This document shows positions 8,451 to 16,922 of a DNA stretch of 64,000 nucleotides, one piece after another; position 1 is the first letter of the stretch; every line of letters starts with the position of its first letter. Source of the stretch: Eubacteriaceae bacterium (GTDB lineage Bacteria; Bacillota; Clostridia; Lachnospirales; Lachnospiraceae). The translations under genes were made by a program, and so were the position numbers. Below the pieces are notes generated by a model. It was not told the DNA's origin. It did not search any database and worked only from the letters and a program-made list of their open reading frames with translations. The DNA lies in assembly GCA_910574915.1 (NCBI GenBank), contig CAJTCR010000010.1, positions 51,618 to 115,617 on the forward strand, given 5' to 3'.

Positions 8451-8828
8451 CAGTAAACAGAACAATCATATGATATAATAAAATCCAAGTTGCTTTCACA
8501 TAGTACAACCATATCGAGCTTGTTTTCGTAACACTTACAAAGAGCAGCCGGGAGAGCGGATGTGCCTCCTCTGGCGGCGGCTTTGGAAGAATGATTAGAA
8601 GCCCTTGGTATCCTGCTGGAAAACCAGGGGCGCAGCCAAGCGGCACCTTTAGCTGCCAGCAGGCAGCGAACTAGGTGGCGCGACCGGACACAGCCACAGC
8701 GTAACAGCAGGATACTTAGGGATTCTTAACATTCTGGAACGGACGCAGCCAGAGGAGGCACATCCGCTCTTCCGGCGTCCCTTCCTGTAAAAAATTACCA
8801 AAGCAATTCAAATTTGTTCGCTGTAGCC
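8446..8828 (-). repeat. MITE-like hairpin element, copy B (reverse)
   Basis: Second copy in opposite orientation, joined tail to tail with copy A so that the two ends share CACTACAGTAAACA at about 8446. The core is 8545-8788 (244 bp). The other end, TTGTTCGCTGTAG at about 8814-8826, is the inverted form of the terminal box. The spacer 8064-8867 holds nothing else that I can name. Confidence 0.8.
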
Positions 8829-8867
8829 AGGCGCAAAAAAAGCATAAAAATAGGGGAGACAGAAGGA

Positions 8868-9347
8868 ATGAAAACTCTGATTATAAGTGACACACATGGA
8901 ATACAAAAAAATATGGACTGGGTATTCGCACACGAACGCCCGTTTGCACAGGTCATCCATTTGGGAGACATTGAAGGAGACGAAGACTATTTGGAGGCTG
9001 CTGCCGGCTGTCCGGTCGCGGCCGTGCGCGGAAATAACGACTATTTTTCAGATCTTTTGCAGGAGCAGATGATCGAGATAGAGGGAAAGCAGATCTTTCT
9101 CACGCATGGACATTATTATTATGTCGCAGCAGGCGTGGAACATCTGATGAAAGAAGCGAAGGGCAGAGGTGCGGACATCGTAATGTTTGGGCATACGCAC
9201 CGTCCGCTGATCCGCAGGGAAGGAAATCTGTACGTAATCAATCCGGGCAGCCTTTCTTATCCTAGGCAGGAGGGCAGAAAACCGTCTTATATCGTGATGG
9301 AAACAGGGTTTTGTGAGCAGCCAAAATTTTTTTTGAAATTTCTTTAA
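8868..9347 (+). CDS. Metallophosphoesterase, YfcE/MJ0936 family
   Basis: Predicted metal-dependent phosphodiesterase of the calcineurin-like fold. Metal-binding motifs are in order: ISDTHG near the N-terminus, HLGDIEG, RGNND, the LTHGHYYY pair of His, and FGHTHRP. Start ATG 8868 follows GGGGAG (8853-8858) and begins MKTLIISDTHG; the open frame upstream runs into the repeat. Length (159 aa) is normal. Cellular substrate is unknown. The repeat pair separates it from rdgB. Confidence 0.88.
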   Translation: MKTLIISDTHGIQKNMDWVFAHERPFAQVIHLGDIEGDEDYLEAAAGCPVAAVRGNNDYFSDLLQEQMIEIEGKQIFLTHGHYYYVAAGVEHLMKEAKGRGADIVMFGHTHRPLIRREGNLYVINPGSLSYPRQEGRKPSYIVMETGFCEQPKFFLKFL

Positions 9348-9354
9348 AAAAGTG

Positions 9355-9383
9355 TTGACATTTTGGAAAGACTAGGGTATACT
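9355..9383 (+). promoter_or_regulatory. Sigma-A promoter of the tRNA operon
   Basis: TTGACA (9355-9360), 17 bases, TATACT (9378-9383). It lies 38 bases upstream of tRNA-Pro and immediately after the phosphoesterase stop codon. Confidence 0.85.
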
Positions 9384-9420
9384 TTATCTTGCGTTCGGGA
9401 GAACAGAAAAGTAAACACAG

Positions 9421-9495
9421 CGGGGTGTGGCTCAGCTTGGCTAGAGCGCCTGGTTTGGGACCAGGAGGCCGCAGGTTCGAATCCTGTCACCCCGA
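9421..9495 (+). tRNA. tRNA-Pro (anticodon TGG)
   Basis: The acceptor CGGGGTG pairs with CACCCCG. The anticodon stem CCTGG/CCAGG holds TGG, and the T arm is GCAGGTTCGAATCCTGT. CCA is not encoded. It is the first of six tRNA genes in one transcript. Confidence 0.95.
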
Positions 9496-9510
9496 TCGTT
9501 ACAAAAATAT

Positions 9511-9581
9511 GCGGGTGTAGTTCAATGGTAGAACACCAGCCTTCCAAGCTGGATACGTGGGTTCGATTCCCATCACCCGCT
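9511..9581 (+). tRNA. tRNA-Gly (anticodon TCC)
   Basis: The acceptor GCGGGTG pairs with CACCCGC. The anticodon loop in CCAGCCTTCCAAGCTGG gives TCC. The discriminator is T and CCA is not encoded. Confidence 0.95.
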
Positions 9582-9614
9582 TTGTCATGTCAAATGACAG
9601 CTTCACGAATGTTT

Positions 9615-9688
<74 letters not shown>

Positions 9689-9692
9689 TTAT

Positions 9693-9767
9693 GGTGGGTA
9701 TAGCGCAGTTGGTTAGCGCGCCAGATTGTGGCTCTGGAGGCCCAGGGTTCAAATCCCTGTATCCACC
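9693..9767 (+). tRNA. tRNA-His (anticodon GTG)
   Basis: The acceptor GTGGGTA pairs with TATCCAC. The extra 5' G (position -1) faces C at the discriminator, as expected for tRNA-His. The anticodon arm CCAGATTGTGGCTCTGG gives GTG. Confidence 0.95.
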
Positions 9768-9849
9768 CTTTGCGTTACAAAAAGCAGCCATACGGATTGG
9801 GACAAGCATTGTTCCAAAGAAGGCTGTGATACGCAGAAGTACAAGTTAA

Positions 9850-9921
9850 TGGGCTATCGCCAAGCGGTAAGGCACAGGACTTTGACTCCTGCATTCACCA
9901 GTTCGAATCTGGTTAGCCCAG
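9850..9921 (+). tRNA. tRNA-Gln (anticodon TTG)
   Basis: The acceptor TGGGCTA pairs with TAGCCCA. The anticodon arm CAGGACTTTGACTCCTG gives TTG. A U1-A72 acceptor end is usual for tRNA-Gln. Confidence 0.95.
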
Positions 9922-9942
9922 TTTCGGAGTTTTATCATGTAT

Positions 9943-10015
9943 GGGATACTAGCTCAGTTGGTAGAGCACTTGACTTTTAATCAAGTTGTCGGGGGTTCGA
10001 ATCCCCCGTGTCTCA
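9943..10015 (+). tRNA. tRNA-Lys (anticodon TTT)
   Basis: The acceptor GGGATAC pairs with GTGTCTC, with wobble pairs. The anticodon arm CTTGACTTTTAATCAAG gives TTT. It is the last gene of the cluster and is followed by a terminator. Confidence 0.93.
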
Positions 10016-10063
10016 TTAAGCAGTACTGATCCGAACAATTAAAAATTTTTAGAGCAATATCAG

Positions 10064-10109
10064 AGCAGTGGTTTTGTCTGTTAATTACAGATAATAACCG
10101 CTTTTTTTT
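10064..10109 (+). terminator. Terminator of the tRNA operon
   Basis: The stem AGCAGTGGTT...TGTCTGT pairs with ACAGATA...AACCGCT around TAATT, then eight T. Confidence 0.8.
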
Positions 10110-10185
10110 GTATTTAAAGATTTTACAAATTCAGCCTGTAAATAAGCAGTAAGCCCCGGATATAGAAATATCCGGGGAGGAAGAG

Positions 10186-10563
10186 TTACTGCTGGATTTT
10201 CGAAAGGAGGGCATCTTGCAGCACCTGGGAAAAGTTTATGCCCATTGCTATGGCACGGTCATTTAGCCAGGACGGTATGGTCAGGGTCTTTTTTATAGCT
10301 TTTGTACATTTGTATTGGTTGATATCGCAGGATACCAGAGAAGAAAACCCGTCTTTGGCATGAAGTGCAGAAATATCCGAAGGAGTTGCAAGTGCCTTAT
10401 CCTGTTCTAGCATAGTGAGAAGATAGGCTGATAGTGCTTCCTGCGCTGCCTCCATCGCTTCGGTGATGGAAGTTCCGTAAGTATGGCAGCCCTGTAGATC
10501 AGGAAATTCAACCCAGTAAGACGTATCTTCTTTATGAAAAATAGCAGGGTAAACAAACAGCAT
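10186..10563 (-). CDS. hicB: HicB-family antitoxin
   Basis: Predicted antitoxin that binds and neutralises HicA and represses the operon. The N-terminal HicB fold is clear: YPAIFHKEDTSYWVEFPDL, then GCHTYGTSITEAMEAAQEAL. The C-terminal part (TIPSWLNDRAIAMGINFSQV) resembles a ribbon-helix-helix DNA-binding segment, the usual output domain. Length is 125 aa. It lies downstream of hicA on the minus strand, 38 bases away, the classical toxin-first order. Confidence 0.9.
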   Translation of the reverse strand: MLFVYPAIFHKEDTSYWVEFPDLQGCHTYGTSITEAMEAAQEALSAYLLTMLEQDKALATPSDISALHAKDGFSSLVSCDINQYKCTKAIKKTLTIPSWLNDRAIAMGINFSQVLQDALLSKIQQ

Positions 10564-10601
10564 AATAATAACCTCCTTAATATATATTTCAGGAGACTGA
10601 G

Positions 10602-10778
10602 CTATTTCAGCCCAGTCTCCTTTAGAATAGCGTTAAGTAAGCCGGCAGGAACATCCTTACCATGAATGGGGACTACTGTAGTCTGTCCATTTTTTTGAAG
10701 AACATGATGGCTGCCATTGATACGCACGATATCCCATCCATTTTTCTTCAAAAGTTTTAATAGGTCTTTATCTTTCAT
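10602..10778 (-). CDS. hicA: HicA-family mRNA interferase toxin, 58 aa
   Basis: A short gene read from CAT 10776-10778 to the stop at 10602-10604. The product starts MKDKDLLKLLKKNGWDIVRI and continues NGSHHVLQKNGQTTVVPIHG. His24 in the GSHH turn is the conserved catalytic His of the double-stranded-RNA-binding-like HicA fold, and VPIHGKDVPAGLL is the usual continuation. It is predicted to cleave mRNA and stop translation when free of HicB. A GGAGG-type site lies just upstream of the start. Nothing looks damaged. Confidence 0.92.
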   Translation of the reverse strand: MKDKDLLKLLKKNGWDIVRINGSHHVLQKNGQTTVVPIHGKDVPAGLLNAILKETGLK

Positions 10779-10799
10779 GTACTGCCTCCTTACACAAAT

Positions 10800-10828
10800 A
10801 GTATAACACGTACGGCACGTATATTCAA
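10800..10828 (-). promoter_or_regulatory. Promoter and likely operator of hicAB
   Basis: On the minus strand TTGAAT (10828-10823), 17 bases, TATACT (10805-10800). The spacer holds the near-palindrome ACGTGCCGTACGT, a plausible HicB binding site for autoregulation. Confidence 0.7.
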
Positions 10829-10885
10829 GTGGTTATGTAAGGAATGGGCGACATCTGCTTAGAGTTAAAAGTTTGGATTTGTGAG

Positions 10886-10914
10886 TTGAAAGAAACCAGA
10901 ATTGGTGGTATACT
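10886..10914 (+). promoter_or_regulatory. Sigma-A promoter upstream of pyrE
   Basis: TTGAAA (10886-10891), 17 bases, TATACT (10909-10914). The transcript would have a leader of about 90 bases containing AAGCGGAAACGCTT, a small stem with a GAAA loop, shortly before the ribosome site. Confidence 0.65.
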
Positions 10915-11011
10915 TATCCAAGTATATCCAGGCTTATTTTTAGGCTGTATTTGATTGGATTGTGGAAGGAATAAAAGCGGAAACGCTTATAAATAAAGGA
11001 GAGGCACGCAG

Positions 11012-11686
11012 ATGGAACAGTATAAAAAAGAGTTTATTGAGTTTATGGTTGACAGTGAAGTGTTAAAATTTGGGGAATTTATATTAAAGAGCGGACGCAA
11101 GTCACCGTTTTTTATGAATGCGGGCAGTTATGTGACCGGGACGCAGCTTATGAAGCTGGGGGAGTATTATGCGAAGGCGATCCATGCGCACTATGGGGAT
11201 GATTTTGATGTGCTGTTTGGGCCGGCATACAAGGGGATTCCTTTGAGTGTTGCTACGACGATTGCGTATGCAAACCTGTACGGAAAGGAAATACGCTACT
11301 GCTCGAACCGAAAGGAAGAAAAAGATCATGGGGATGCCGGGATTTTGCTTGGAAGCAAGCTTAAGGACGGAGACCGTGTAGTGATTATTGAAGATGTGAC
11401 GACATCAGGAAAGTCCATTTCAGAGACATTCCCAATTTTAAAGGCACAGGGGAATGTGCAGGTAATCGGGCTGATGGTTTCATTAAACCGGATGGAAAAA
11501 GGGCTTGGCGGGGAAGTCAGCGCCCTGGAGGAGATTCGAAAGACGTATGGGTTTGAGGCAAATGCAATCGTTACGATGCAGGAAGTGACGCAGCATTTGT
11601 ATCAGAAACCATATAAAGGAAAAATTATGATTGATGATACATTAAAAGCCGCGATTGATGCATACTATGAACAGTATGGTGCCTAA
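11012..11686 (+). CDS. pyrE: Orotate phosphoribosyltransferase
   Basis: Converts orotate and PRPP to OMP in pyrimidine synthesis. The PRPP-binding motif VVIIEDVTTSGKS is intact, preceded by the hood loop region with NRKEEKDHG and by FGPAYKGIPL. Length is 224 aa, normal for the family. It has its own promoter. The other pyr genes are not in the window, so regulation is probably separate. Start ATG 11012 follows AAAGGAGAGG. Confidence 0.95.
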   Translation: MEQYKKEFIEFMVDSEVLKFGEFILKSGRKSPFFMNAGSYVTGTQLMKLGEYYAKAIHAHYGDDFDVLFGPAYKGIPLSVATTIAYANLYGKEIRYCSNRKEEKDHGDAGILLGSKLKDGDRVVIIEDVTTSGKSISETFPILKAQGNVQVIGLMVSLNRMEKGLGGEVSALEEIRKTYGFEANAIVTMQEVTQHLYQKPYKGKIMIDDTLKAAIDAYYEQYGA

Positions 11687-11704
11687 TAAACTGAGGAATG
11701 GAAA

Positions 11705-12199
11705 TTGAATTATAAAAAGCATAAAAAAGGATACCGAATGACTGCCTGGCTGTTGTTTGGGCTTTATCTGATCTTAATGATTTATTTTTTGTTCTTTGCC
11801 GAAAGCATGGGGAGAACATCGGTAGGACGCGAGTATCACTACAATCTTGTGCCGTTTAAGGAGATTCATCGTTATCTGACCTACTATGATGTGATCGGGC
11901 CTTATACCGTGTTTTTAAATATCGCAGGAAATGTGCTGGCGTTTGTACCGTTCGGGCTGTTTTTTCCGCTGCTGTCAAGAAGAAGCAGGGGCATTTGCAA
12001 GGTGACGCTGATAAGCTTTGAAATGAGCCTTTTGGTGGAGCTGATTCAGCTTGTTACGAGAGTCGGAAGCTGTGACGTGGACGATATGATTTTGAATACA
12101 CTTGGCGGCATGATTGGGTGCCTGTGTTTTAAAATCCTGTTTTTCTGGCATAGAATGGAACTAAAGGGGGCTTTGGATGAAGAAAAAACAACGGGCTGA
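11705..12199 (+). CDS. VanZ-like membrane protein
   Basis: Polytopic membrane protein of the VanZ family with about four to five hydrophobic segments. Family marks are the NLVPFKEIHRYL turn, FLNIAGNVLAFVPFG, and DVDDMILNTLGGMIG. Some relatives give low-level teicoplanin resistance, but most have no known role. The frame suggests TTG 11705 after GAGG; ATG 11738 (MTAWLLFGLYLI) is an alternative start. It overlaps the next gene by 23 bases, so they are translated together. Confidence 0.85.
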   Translation: MNYKKHKKGYRMTAWLLFGLYLILMIYFLFFAESMGRTSVGREYHYNLVPFKEIHRYLTYYDVIGPYTVFLNIAGNVLAFVPFGLFFPLLSRRSRGICKVTLISFEMSLLVELIQLVTRVGSCDVDDMILNTLGGMIGCLCFKILFFWHRMELKGALDEEKTTG

Positions 12200-12512
12200 T
12201 AAAAATTATAAATTTACTGGCAAAAAGCATTCTGCGCCTGGTGCGGCGGCACTGGTATTTTCCTTTGTGCCGCTGGCATTGTTTTTTTATGCTGTATCTG
12301 TTTCCTATTTAAAAGGCGGACAGGCGCCGCAGCAAATCGGCTGCATAGGAATCGCAGCGGTTTTATCGGCACTTTGGACACTGCGGATCTCCGTGCGGGA
12401 AGCCCGTAAGGAAAATGTATTGAAAAAGGTGCCGGTGACCGGAGCAGTGCTGTCATTGCTGATGCTGGCAGGATGGACAGCAGTATATGTAATAGGATGG
12501 ATTGGATTATGA
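12177..12512 (+). CDS. Small membrane protein with three predicted membrane segments
   Basis: Starts with a basic stretch (MKKKQRADKNYKFTGKKH) and then has hydrophobic segments at about residues 22-45, 54-70 and 86-108. It looks like the small membrane proteins that sit before M29-type aminopeptidases in Lachnospiraceae, possibly DUF6142, but that name is from memory. It overlaps the VanZ-like gene by 23 bases and the next gene by ATGA, so all three form one translational unit. Confidence 0.65.
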   Translation: MKKKQRADKNYKFTGKKHSAPGAAALVFSFVPLALFFYAVSVSYLKGGQAPQQIGCIGIAAVLSALWTLRISVREARKENVLKKVPVTGAVLSLLMLAGWTAVYVIGWIGL

Positions 12513-14605
12513 GTGATCGAGAGATTTATGAGACGGAAAATGCGCTTGCCAAAGAGCGGTATGCGCTTGTGTGCGAACGCATTCGTGAGGCGGCAAAGCA
12601 GCCGGAGACGCAGGAGGCATTTGCCGATTATTTTAAAAAGACGGCGGCGTTTATTCTGCTGACGACAGAAGTCTTGCAGATGCAGCAGGAAGGCACGCTC
12701 TGGCATCGTTCCCTGGCAGAATGCGAGCAGTTAAACGAAAGGCTTTATGCCGATCTTTCGCCCGGCAAAAAGGATGTGTGCTACGAAAACAGCTATGCCA
12801 ATCCTGCGTATGCAGTAGGCAGGCTGGGCAGCGAGTATGGCGGGATGCTCTGCTTTTTGTATACGGAATGCCGGGCGCTGATTGCTTATGCATTTGAGGG
12901 CAGGCTTGCGGATATGACGGTGCTGCTGGAGCTGTTTGTGGAGATTTATACCTGCTTTTGCGATCAAAGCGGTACGGATGCCGAAGAAATCCGACAGATT
13001 TTATACTGGCATTTTCATGATTACAGCGAAATCCTTGTAGCGCAGAGTGTACGAAACGGCATTGACCCGCAGCTTGATTTTTTCACACGGATTGTGCGGG
13101 AAGCCGATTTGGACGATCTGACATATTTGTACAGGTATGGGGAATATATTTCTGAAAATGAGTTAAAAAGCGCACAGTACCTTGCCAGCCTGTCAGACGA
13201 TCAGATCCAGGCAATGGCGGATACGTTTACCGAAGGCTACCGTATCGGGTTTGAAGTGACGAACAAAGACCTGTCGAAGAAAAAGACCGTGAGCATCCAT
13301 TACCAGATCGGGTTTGAGCGTGTTGTGCGCAGGGCGATGGACAATTTTGCAAAGCTTGGGCTGCAAACGGTGATTTTCCGGGATGCGGTGTCTTCTATGG
13401 AAAACAGAGGGCATGGAAAGCGCGGGTGCTATTCTACGTCGGCAAACCGCCAGTTTGACTACGACCACCGCAATGACAGCGCTTATTATCTGGATAAGGC
13501 GTTTGTGGAGCGCAGGCTGGAAGTGCTGCGGGATGCGTATGAGACTTATAAGGATCTTGCGGCAGTGTTTGCAGGGCCTGCGGTGCAGGAGGTGTTTGGC
13601 GAGGAGCCGTTTGCACCGGAAAATAAAAAAGAAGCTGCGCATTATGATGAAAAACAGCAGAAGCTGTTAGTCTATTACGCGAACCAGGCGGGGCAGATTA
13701 CAAACCGGTATATCAAAGGGGAAGAGCGCAGCTATACGATTATCGCCTATCCGCTGCCTGCGATCGGGCAGGATTACCAGCAGATTTTTGCGGAAACGGT
13801 AAAGATCAATACGCTGGATTATATGCACTACCGCAAGATGCAGCAAAAGCTGATCGATGTGCTAGACAAGGCACAGCGTGTGCATATTACCGGAAAAGGC
13901 GCAAACCATACAGACCTGTATGTGTCAGTGCGAAGGCTTGCGGAGCCTGAAAAGCAGACGGCATTTGAAAACTGTGTGGCAGATGTGAATATCCCTGTCG
14001 GAGAGGTGTTTACCTCGCCTGTGCTAAAAGGGACGTGCGGTGTGCTGCATGTAACAGGTGTTTTTTTAAACGAACTGTTTTATAAAGACCTGGAGCTTTT
14101 TTTTACGGACGGGATGATTACGGACTATCGCTGCGCGAATTTTAAAGACCCGGAGGAAAACAGGCGTTATATTCGTGAAAACGTGCTGATGCAGCATGAG
14201 ACGCTTCCGATGGGAGAGTTTGCGATCGGGACGAATACGACGGCTTACCGGATGGCGCGGGATTATCAGATCGCAGAGAAGCTGCCGATTTTAATTGCGG
14301 AAAAGACAGGGCCGCATTTTGCAGTCGGGGATACGTGCTATTCCCATGCAGAAGATACAAAAGTCTATAATCCAGACGGCAAAGAGATTGTGGCAAGAGA
14401 CAATGAGGTGTCTATGCTGCGCAGGGAAGACGCGGCAAAGGCATATTTTAACTGCCATACGGATATCACCATTCCATACGATGAACTGGATCAGATTACG
14501 GCGGTTTTGCCGGATGGAGGGTTTATCGATGTGATCCGTGACGGAAGGTTTGTCGTGGAGGGTACGCAAGAGCTGAATGTGCCTCTGGATGCGCTGGGGC
14601 GCTGA
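12509..14605 (+). CDS. M29-type aminopeptidase family protein, 698 aa
   Basis: Predicted metal-dependent aminopeptidase. The C-terminal half carries the M29 landmarks: HITGKGANHTDLYVSV, NIPVGEVFTSPV, GEFAIGTNTTAY, and GPHFAVGDTCYSHAED. The last block supplies the His and Asp ligands of the metal site. The N-terminal 300 residues are an extra helical region not present in the short (about 400 aa) family members; its role is unknown. ATG 12509 overlaps the stop of the previous gene as ATGA. The protein appears cytoplasmic because no signal peptide is seen. Confidence 0.82.
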   Translation: MSDREIYETENALAKERYALVCERIREAAKQPETQEAFADYFKKTAAFILLTTEVLQMQQEGTLWHRSLAECEQLNERLYADLSPGKKDVCYENSYANPAYAVGRLGSEYGGMLCFLYTECRALIAYAFEGRLADMTVLLELFVEIYTCFCDQSGTDAEEIRQILYWHFHDYSEILVAQSVRNGIDPQLDFFTRIVREADLDDLTYLYRYGEYISENELKSAQYLASLSDDQIQAMADTFTEGYRIGFEVTNKDLSKKKTVSIHYQIGFERVVRRAMDNFAKLGLQTVIFRDAVSSMENRGHGKRGCYSTSANRQFDYDHRNDSAYYLDKAFVERRLEVLRDAYETYKDLAAVFAGPAVQEVFGEEPFAPENKKEAAHYDEKQQKLLVYYANQAGQITNRYIKGEERSYTIIAYPLPAIGQDYQQIFAETVKINTLDYMHYRKMQQKLIDVLDKAQRVHITGKGANHTDLYVSVRRLAEPEKQTAFENCVADVNIPVGEVFTSPVLKGTCGVLHVTGVFLNELFYKDLELFFTDGMITDYRCANFKDPEENRRYIRENVLMQHETLPMGEFAIGTNTTAYRMARDYQIAEKLPILIAEKTGPHFAVGDTCYSHAEDTKVYNPDGKEIVARDNEVSMLRREDAAKAYFNCHTDITIPYDELDQITAVLPDGGFIDVIRDGRFVVEGTQELNVPLDALGR

Positions 14606-14638
14606 CAATAAAATAGAACAAAAGCAAAGGAGCAAACT

Positions 14639-15139
14639 ATGACTAAGGTTGGAATCGTAATGGGTTCGGATTCGGATCTGCCAGTAATGGCAAAGGCTGC
14701 GGATGTGTTAAAGCAGCTTGGAATCGAGTATGAAATGCGGATTATTTCTGCGCATCGGGAACCGGATGTGTTTTTTGAATATGCAAAGACAGCAGAGGAA
14801 AAAGGATTGAAAGTGATTATCGCGGGAGCTGGCATGGCGGCGCATCTGCCGGGCATGTGCGCGGCGATTTTTCCAATGCCGGTCATCGGCATACCGATGC
14901 ATACGACGTCTTTGGGCGGCAGAGATTCGCTGTACTCGATTGTGCAGATGCCAAGCGGCATTCCGGTAGCGACAGTCGCAATTAACGGCGGCGCAAACGC
15001 GGCGCTTCTGGCTGCAAAAATACTTGCCGTTTCCGACGAAGCGCTGCTTAAAAAGCTAAAAGATTATGCCAAGGATTTAAAAGAGCAGGTGCAGGCGAAG
15101 GATGAAAGGCTGCAAGCCTGCGGGTATGAGGAATATTAA
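14639..15139 (+). CDS. purE: N5-carboxyaminoimidazole ribonucleotide mutase (PurE class I)
   Basis: Converts N5-CAIR to CAIR in purine synthesis. The active-site motifs are complete: GIVMGSDSDLPVM, ISAHREP with the catalytic His, IAGAGMAAHLPGM and GIPMHTTSLGG. Length is 166 aa, normal for the family. Start ATG 14639 follows AAAGGAG. No purK or other pur gene lies next to it, so it stands alone. Confidence 0.95.
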   Translation: MTKVGIVMGSDSDLPVMAKAADVLKQLGIEYEMRIISAHREPDVFFEYAKTAEEKGLKVIIAGAGMAAHLPGMCAAIFPMPVIGIPMHTTSLGGRDSLYSIVQMPSGIPVATVAINGGANAALLAAKILAVSDEALLKKLKDYAKDLKEQVQAKDERLQACGYEEY

Positions 15140-15293
15140 ATGAAACGTTGTCCGGGCGATACGGACAGCCAGAAAAACATGCGGATACAAAGCTTTTATA
15201 ACCTGCGTATCTGCTGATGAAAACTGAATATTGCAGATGTGCTGACCAGAAGGGATATCCATGAAGGAAAGAAGAAGTCTGAAAGAAACATTT

Positions 15294-15361
15294 ACCGTAA
15301 AACAGGTAGATTCTTTTTGATACCATAAGGCAAGCAGAGAATCCTGTTTTACGGTTTTTTG
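15294..15361 (+). terminator. Terminator between purE and hydF
   Basis: ACCGTAAAACAGG (15294-15306) pairs with CCTGTTTTACGGT, extended inward by GATTCT/AGAGAATC, then six T. The 260-base gap also holds a 22-codon open frame right after purE (15140-15208) with no support, and a small stem GCGGATAC/GTATCTGC. Confidence 0.75.
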
Positions 15362-15401
15362 TTTTCTGGCAGTCGGCGGCATCTGCAAAAAGGAGGCAGG
15401 A

Positions 15402-16634
15402 ATGGGAACGACATGGAACGATACGCCGAGTGCAGACCGGGTGCATATTGCTTTTTTCGGAAAAATGAACAGCGGAAAGTCGTCGCTGGTGAATGCGCTG
15501 GCAGGGCAGCAGATTTCGATTGTATCGAAGATCGGCGGCACGACGACAGATCTTGTAAAAAAGCCAATGGAGATACATGGTATAGGGGCTTGCGTGCTGG
15601 TTGATACGGCTGGATTTGACGATACGGGGGCATTGGGCGGCAGCCGGGTGGCATTGGCAAAGCAGGCGGCAAAACAAGCGGATCTGGCGGTGCTTGTTTT
15701 TTCCGGGGAACAAGAAAAAGCAGGCAGTTTTGAAGAAGAGAAACGATGGTTTGAACTGCTGCAAAAAAGGGATACGCCGGTGATTCCCGTCGTCAGCAAG
15801 ACAGATACGAACGCACAGGCAGACGCATTGGCGCGGCAAATTGAGCAGGTGTTCCAGAAAAAGCCGCTGCTTGTGAGTGCTGTTACAAAAGAAGGGATAG
15901 AGGAGTTAAAACACGCGCTGATCGCCGCGGCAGCGGAGCAAAACGAAGCGGCAAAGCGCCTGATTACCGCAGGATTCGTCCGCCGGGAGGATGTTGTCAT
16001 GTTAGTCATGCCGCAGGATATCCAGGCTCCGAAAGGGCGCCTGATTCTTCCGCAGGTGCAGACGCTGCGGGAACTGCTGGATCAAAAGTGCATTACGGTG
16101 TGTGTGACGACAGACGAGTTTGCGTGCGCACTGGAAGCTTTAAAAAAGCCGCCGAAGCTGATTATTACAGATTCGCAGGTATTTCGCACCATTTATGAGA
16201 AAAAGCCTGTGGAAAGTATGCTGACTTCATTTTCCGTACTGTTTGCGGCATATAAAGGGGATATGGACTATTTTGTGCAGGGGGCGCAGGTAATCGGCAC
16301 TCTGACCGAACAAGACCGGGTGCTGATCGCAGAATGCTGCACCCATGCGCCGCTCGATGAGGATATCGGGCGGGTGAAGCTGCCGCGGCTGCTGCGCCAG
16401 AGGGTCGGCGAGGGGCTGCATATAGATCTTGTCTCAGGGACGGATTTTCCCGAAAACCTGTCAGCATACAGCCTGCTGATCCAATGCGGTGCCTGCATGT
16501 TTAACCGCAAGTATGTGATGGCAAGAGTGGATGCGGCAAAGGAGCAGCAGGTGCCAATGACCAATTACGGCGTGGCGATCGCATATTTAAGCGGTATTTT
16601 AGATAAGGTGGAAGGAGCCTGCTATGGGAGATAA
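15402..16634 (+). CDS. hydF: [FeFe]-hydrogenase H-cluster maturation GTPase HydF
   Basis: Scaffold that builds and hands over the diiron centre of [FeFe] hydrogenase. The N-terminal GTPase has P-loop GKMNSGKSS at residues 20-28, the switch IGGTTTD, DTAGFDD, and the base motif SKTD. The C-terminal cluster domain has the CTHAPLDEDIGRVKLP signature and the final QCGACMFNRK with two Cys ligands, so the iron-sulfur site is intact. It follows a terminator, starts at ATG 15402 after AAAGGAGG, and overlaps the next gene by 11 bases. hydE and the hydrogenase are elsewhere. Confidence 0.95.
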   Translation: MGTTWNDTPSADRVHIAFFGKMNSGKSSLVNALAGQQISIVSKIGGTTTDLVKKPMEIHGIGACVLVDTAGFDDTGALGGSRVALAKQAAKQADLAVLVFSGEQEKAGSFEEEKRWFELLQKRDTPVIPVVSKTDTNAQADALARQIEQVFQKKPLLVSAVTKEGIEELKHALIAAAAEQNEAAKRLITAGFVRREDVVMLVMPQDIQAPKGRLILPQVQTLRELLDQKCITVCVTTDEFACALEALKKPPKLIITDSQVFRTIYEKKPVESMLTSFSVLFAAYKGDMDYFVQGAQVIGTLTEQDRVLIAECCTHAPLDEDIGRVKLPRLLRQRVGEGLHIDLVSGTDFPENLSAYSLLIQCGACMFNRKYVMARVDAAKEQQVPMTNYGVAIAYLSGILDKVEGACYGR

Positions 16635-16887
16635 GGACACAAAGCTGGCAGTCATTGCGATTGTGGTAGAGAAAGAAGAGGGCGTGCGTGAGCTGAATGA
16701 GCTGCTTCACGGATGCAGCAGCTATATTATCGGCAGAATGGGAATCCCGCACAGGGAGCGTGGCGTATCGTTAATCAGCATAGCGATGGATGCGCCTGCG
16801 GACGTAATCAGCGCATTGTCTGGAAAGCTTGGACGGATTAGCGGGGTATCTGCAAAGGTAGCATATTCTAAGCTGCCATTAAAGTAA
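16624..16887 (+). CDS. TM1266-type iron-only hydrogenase system regulator, 87 aa
   Basis: Small ACT/NikR-C-like protein (LAVIAIVVEKEEGVRELNEL, then SYIIGRMGIPHRERGVSLIS). The family is found almost only beside [FeFe]-hydrogenase maturation genes and is thought to regulate or assist that system; its ligand is unknown. It lies between hydF (11-base overlap) and hydG, consistent with that role. Confidence 0.88.
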   Translation: MGDKDTKLAVIAIVVEKEEGVRELNELLHGCSSYIIGRMGIPHRERGVSLISIAMDAPADVISALSGKLGRISGVSAKVAYSKLPLK

Positions 16888-16922
16888 AAAATCAGAAAAA
16901 ATAAAAAGGAAGGGCAAAGTAT

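Noticed and set aside
8257..8646. A 129-codon minus-strand open frame and similar frames across the hairpin elements
   Set aside because: They follow the inverted repeat structure, have no ribosome sites, and appear in each copy because of GC-rich pairing arms, not coding pressure.
15140..15400. Possible riboswitch between purE and hydF
   Set aside because: The stems present (GCGGATAC/GTATCTGC and the terminator at 15294) do not match any purine, SAM, glycine or other class I can recognise.
15048..16009. Long minus-strand frames antisense to purE and hydF (up to 310 codons)
   Set aside because: They mirror strong genes on the plus strand, begin without ribosome sites and show no recognisable protein features.
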